From positions 10,002,400-10,066,399 of the forward strand of contig CM049322.1 of the NCBI GenBank assembly GCA_026874595.1: 64,000 bases of DNA, given 5' to 3'. Below the pieces are notes generated by a model. The model saw only the letters and a list, made by a program, of their open reading frames with translations. It was not told the origin of the DNA and ran no database searches. Numbering within the stretch: position 1 is the first letter of the stretch; each line of letters starts with the position of its first letter. Source of the stretch: Sipunculus nudus (taxonomy: Eukaryota > Annelida > Sipuncula > Golfingiida > Sipunculidae). The position numbers and the translations under genes are program-made. Positions 59,404 to 64,000 of this stretch are shown in pieces.

Positions 59404-60495
59404 AATTGTTTAATCTGCTGATTCCTTGATCTACCGATAAACGACTTCTGTTATGTTGGGTCGACTGAGGTATGAAATTTGTTAATTTCTCCTTATAAAG
59501 AACTGTGCATTAAATTAAGTTGATTTTTTTATTAGTTATGTATTATTTTTATTAGGTATGAACTCGTATACTTCCACAGAAAATAGGTGGTGGCCTAAAA
59601 AAGTATTCTGTGCTACATTTACGGCTCTGTCTCCATGGTAACCATTGTTATTTACACGGTCATAATTTTTTTTAAATAAATAGCCATAACTCTGTCGTCT
59701 TTGCACATAGGAAAACGAAACAAGCACAACAATGCGTGAAATAACAACGGGAATTATAAATTGTACATTCTGTATTCCTTATTTGTTTTATTAATGATAA
59801 TATATGTAAATATATGTATTTTTTTATTAAAAGTTGTATTTGTAGCCACCTAAAATAGAAAATGTTATAAAAATGTTATTCCTTCTTTGATTCCTTCTTT
59901 GTCAAACGAGTAAATGTGTGAAACCAGACGCACAGTTTGACGCACTGCAGAGAGGAAAGGTGAAGGGAAAACACAACATATTTTGCACCAGTTCACATGG
60001 GACCCGATAATAGGTTCAAGTTTTGGCAAAGTCGGTCCAGAGGTCTCAGATTTCTATTCCGGCGGTGGAGGATCCTCGTCAAAAATATAGTATCTTCAAA
60101 CTGTGATTTGGTGAATACAATAAAAATATGGAACTGGATCTGCAAACTTATTTTCGTGTAATGTTTGGCTTAAAGGGAATATATAATATTCTTTTTAATT
60201 GCATTGATACTTGCGAATGCGATCGGACATATTTACATGGCTTAATTTGCAATAAATGAGCAAATTTAACTAAATGCTTGTTCCGTATCCAAGTTATAAG
60301 CCAATGTGGTCCATGAAGGAAAAAAATATGAACCATCTTAGCAAAGAAAACAATATCTGTAACTGGTTCTGGCTATGGGTCACTCTATAAGTATACAAAC
60401 AACAACAAAAGTGAAGGTGTCTGAGTTAACGTCATTGACAAGTGTGATAAGGGGTTAATGAAATAGCGACTAGCGGAGTCCGGGAGAAAACATGA
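58144..60495. other. Unassigned AT-rich sequence with two TA tracts
   Basis: TA runs at 59,299-59,341 and 59,362-59,400 are separated by an (AC)n-rich patch. No exon or RNA gene recognised. Confidence 0.5.
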
Positions 60496-60678
60496 GGTCT
60501 TCAAGGCGAGGATAGCAACTACTTCAACAGCAACCGTCATAAGTGTCCAACGTGTGGGAGGTTCTTCCGTGCCCGGATCGGTCTGACAAGTCATCTCTCC
60601 ACACATAAAGTAAATCAACTACAAAACCTTGATCATCATGGTCATCTTCGCAAACGATCGACGAACAACATCTTTTGA
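60496..60678 (+). pseudogene. C2H2 zinc-finger relic of retrotransposon type
   Basis: Open 60-codon frame between TGA at 60,493 and TGA at 60,676. It encodes HKCPTCGRFFRARIGLTSH and then LSTH, a canonical CX2C-X12-H-X3-H finger, with a basic tail (LRKRSTNN). The sequence F-R-A-R-I-G-L-x-S-H is the signature of the single zinc finger found at the C-terminus of certain non-LTR retrotransposon polyproteins in animals (family knowledge). There is no initiator ATG and no reverse transcriptase upstream within 1 kb, so this is probably the 3' remnant of a 5'-truncated element. Confidence 0.65.
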
Positions 60679-61408
60679 TAAATTCAGTAGTCTACTTGAA
60701 GGTAAGATCAATGAAAACGCGGTTACTTGATACCTTGGCATAGATAACCAATGGATTAGGACAGACCTTATATCTTATAAAATAAGAACATTTTAACCGA
60801 AATACTTTATTCGTCCTATAAAAAGCCAAATAACCAATAGGGTTTATTTGTTTAATTTATTCCACTAATTAATTCAAATATGTTCTATTAAGATATGAAC
60901 AGTACAACATTTTTTAACAGAAATTGATTCTACAGGAACAATTACCCTTTATTAAAGGAAGACAGGTTTCGTTGATGATTATGAAATTGTTCTTACTTTA
61001 ACCTGGTCTATGGATGATATATAACCCTGGTGTAATATGGCCTTCATTTATCCAAAGATGACGGTAGAAAAATGCAAACATCAATTCTTTTATTAAATTA
61101 TGATCAAAGGTTATGTAAACGTATGTTAAACTTTGCAAAAATCAATATTAAAATTAAACAGAAGCCAACATTTAAACATAATCGTATACACTACATAGCT
61201 TGCATGCACAGAAATCAGTGCACTTAAGCCTTATTTGTATGCACTGACGTTTCTATCCAACATACCTAGCTTAATTTGCATAAATCTATTTCTTGCTGTT
61301 TTATAACAATATACTCCATTAACCTTGGCATATTTGATATCAATTCATTCCTCAGTAGGGGGTCTTTTCATCTAACATATTTGTGCCTCCTTTTTACAAA
61401 TTTGCAAA
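60679..61408. other. Unassigned AT-rich sequence, left edge of the duplication
   Basis: No gene recognised. Its counterpart would lie left of the window, so it may also be part of the duplicated unit. Confidence 0.5.
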
Positions 61409-63147
61409 ACATTAGCAATTATAATTACATATATGGCCAGTTTTAAATAAAATTCCTAATCTCTACGAGTAAATAAAGTGCCTATCATTAATATTTATAA
61501 GTTGTGCTACTCATTTGACTTTTGCTGATGTGTTTTATAATCATAATTAAGACTGTGAATATTTGTAGCCCAGCAGAATACGTGCACTTACAAAATGACA
61601 TCTATGTTGCTTTTAGAAAATACAAACAATTAGCTGATACCAACATTTCATTGTTAACTTACGGTGAACAATAAGCCAACTTAAATACATAGTTCTTAGT
61701 AATAGCTTAGGTTAGATATAAGAAGATACTAAAAAAGAGTCGACATTTATAAACAATTATTGACACCTATTCAATTAATATAATTCTGATTTGTCCATTC
61801 TATAATAGCGTGATCTCAATGTGACGTTCAAGTAAAAAACCTGTGAAACACCAGTGTAGGAAAAGCCAACCAGAAGGAAACATTGCAAATAATAAATGAC
61901 ATGTTTCTGTTAATTGCAATAATGAATGGAAAGAATTTTTAACATATAGCATCATTTCAAATTATATTTCTGTGCAACTGAAATAAATTTTGGTTAGAAT
62001 CATTGTTAGCTACAAGAATAAAGTGGCCTTCATACAGTTCATACATATATAAATGCACCTGTTACAATGATGACTTACTGAAACCCATTTTTTCTTACAA
62101 GGAATCTTTAAATGGAGTATTATATTATTTTCTGGTTACCATAGCACTACAACATCATTTATATAATGACCTATTCCCTATTACCTATAATAATGCTTCA
62201 TCTATCATTTTCTTTTTTTTTTTTACTTTCTGTATAGCATACCATTTTCCTTTGACCCTGATTAATTTCCACATAGACCTTATTGTTTAAGAATTATTAG
62301 CCCAGTCTGATTAGATGCGTATGTTTATCTTTCGTTCAATGGAAGGGATATTTAATGGATATTTATTTCGTAACACATTTCCACAATAAAGTACCATTTT
62401 CTTAATAAAGGTTTGATTACTATACATGTTTTTTAAACAAGAACGATGTGAACATCGCTTGCTACAATATGTAATATCAGTAAAGTCTTTCACAACTAAA
62501 ACTGTGAAAATGGTCCTTATTTATCAGCAGTTGCAGTTTTTTGTTACGTATGGATAAAACAAGTACTGTGACAAAATAAACAACACATTCAATTAAACAT
62601 CTGTATTAGTGTCATTTACTTGGAAAACTAAATTTAAACGTTTCAGCAACCATCGTCAGTTTCATTAATTTGTATTTGCAATCCTGCCAAAAACAAAGGT
62701 TCTTATTTACAAAATCTAAAGATTTATGAGACAATGAAGGACATATTTCTCAAACGTCAACGTCCCTCTGTTATTTCGGGTAAGATTGAATCTTTGTGGT
62801 TCTCATCAGGTCAAATTAACACTTACAGACGCCGGCTGGCTTTGTGAAGTTAAAACAAACTATATCAACATTGTGTATTTTAATAATAGCTGTATTCTAA
62901 CGAAACGACCATGCAGCATAAATAAACATATTCTAATCGCTGAAAGCATGGCCATTCAAATCTAAACCGATCACTGATCGAATCCTCATTTATTCTTAAC
63001 ATTTTAAAAAAAAAACATATTAGTAAGATACAAGTGTGGGGCAATATATTTTTACAAGGTCCCCATAGCACTACATCATCCTTTTCATAATGACCTTTTC
63101 CCTATGACCTATGATCATGCTTCATTTATATTTTTCTTTGACTTTCA

Positions 63148-63198
<51 letters not shown>

Positions 63199-64000
63199 CT
63201 CGGCTGGTTTAATTTCTAAATATGCCGTTTTGACGGCATGTTTAAGAATTATTACCTCAGTCTGATCAGATTGATATAACATGTTTATCTAACATTCAAT
63301 AAAATGGATATTTAATGGATATTTATATCGTAACACATTTCCACAATAAAGTACATTTTATTTGATAAAAGTATGATCACTATACATGTCTGTAATAAAG
63401 GAAGGATAGGCATATCACTTGCTACTATATCTAATATCTGTAAAATCTTTCACAACTTTCTAGCTGCATGCCAACGAAACGACAATGCAGCATAAACAAA
63501 CATATTCTAATTGCTGAAAGCGTGGCCATTCAAACCCAAATCGGAAACTGATCGAATCCTTATTCATTTTCAACATTCTTTCAAAGACATATAAGTAAGG
63601 TACAAGTGTGATTGGCTTCGGCTAAATATATTGTTATTTTAACCGTATTGAAGATAATAAGTTTCCAGTGGAGATTCACTTAACTTAAGACGCTTCTAAA
63701 AATTCACCTCACACAGGAAAGGGATGTTGTCTTTATATTCACACTCTGTACCCTGCCACATGTACCCACTTTTTTTCGACAACACTAAACACGTCCTCAA
63801 ATAAAACAGGTTATCTTCTGGTTGTCCCGGGGCCCACATATTTAAAGTGATAGGGCGATCCGTGGCTGTCCATTTCCACTCTGTGTCAATCAGCGACTTC
63901 TGTCCTGATGTCCATATCATTATAAAATCTAAGATGAAGTGATTCAATATGTGATATCATTTGTTTGTATGTTTTATGAAATGATTATGCTATCATGAAA
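61409..64000. repeat. Right copy of the 61.4-kb-spaced direct duplication
   Basis: Collinear with 1-2,583, offset 61,408 rising to 61,417 through small indels. It includes the TA tract (63,149-63,194) and the terminal exon of a further lectin gene. The last about 330 bp (exon and adjoining intron) are identical between copies, while the flank shows about 30 substitutions. The match is still perfect at the window end. Confidence 0.92.
63696..63928 (-). CDS. CTLD-C exon, lectin locus 3 (partial gene, cut by window end)
   Basis: Base-for-base the same exon as 2,279-2,511, so it has the same QPE and WQG motifs, three C-terminal CTLD cysteines, CATCTTAG acceptor and TAG stop. The CTLD-N and PAN-like exons would lie beyond 64,000. 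Whether it is a real fourth gene or the other haplotype of locus 1 cannot be decided here. Confidence 0.85.

Noticed and set aside
1-64000. CRISPR-like or phage-like systems, bacterial operons
   Set aside because: Repeats here are contiguous satellites or mobile satellites without unique equal-length spacers; gene structure is intron-containing and eukaryotic.

Overview
The window looks like nuclear DNA of an invertebrate, most likely a bivalve mollusc. It is AT-rich and non-operonic. Its exons are short, bounded by GT/AG signals, and lie among very many (TA)n and (GA/CT)n microsatellites. The best taxonomic clue is several long interspersed elements. They open with a small hairpin, carry a (CCGT)n microsatellite, contain tandem core repeats of about 155-180 bp and end in a second hairpin; this matches the 'mobile satellite' pearl/CvA/helentron-like class known from bivalves. 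Organism assignment is an inference. I find no bacterial-type genes, tRNA, rRNA or CRISPR. Layout: The only convincing host genes are a same-orientation (minus strand) cluster of secreted-type C-type lectin domain (CTLD) genes. Locus 1 is at 2.28-4.0 kb, locus A at 14.8-16.2 kb, locus 2 at 55.5-57.8 kb, and locus 3 is cut by the window end at 63.7-63.9 kb. Each domain is split into a CTLD-N exon (Cys1-Cys3) and a CTLD-C exon (Cys4-Cys6), joined in phase 1. Upstream, loci A and 2 have a PAN/apple-like exon with fixed cysteine spacing CX3C-X7-C-X9-C; in locus 1 this module is decayed. The first 2.59 kb of the window recurs at 61,409-64,000 with about 1 percent divergence, so the cluster has a 61.4-kb direct duplication or an uncollapsed haplotype. 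Locus 2 with its flank (52.7-57.3 kb) is an older copy of the same unit. Between the lectin loci lies repeat-dominated DNA: a 20-bp minisatellite (4.6-5.0 kb); a TIR element with 9-bp target-site duplication (18.84-19.69 kb); long homopyrimidine or homopurine degenerate satellites in opposite orientations (21.2-24.8, 31.2-33.0, 35.5-38.9, 41.1-43.5 kb); helentron-like elements (24.9-26.7, 28.2-31.0, 48.5-51.4 kb); reverse-transcriptase relics (34.8-35.4 and 39.2-39.5 kb); a dimeric satellite of about 1.1 kb built on a GGAATTAAGGCGACA motif (43.6-47.5 kb); a foldback MITE (58.0 kb) and a C2H2 zinc-finger relic (60.5 kb). The lectin copies would act outside the cell as glycan- or ligand-binding proteins. 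Their calcium/sugar sites differ: locus A keeps QPD plus WDD, the others have QPE plus WQG. That suggests functional divergence within one cluster. I see no evidence of a multi-gene pathway beyond this.
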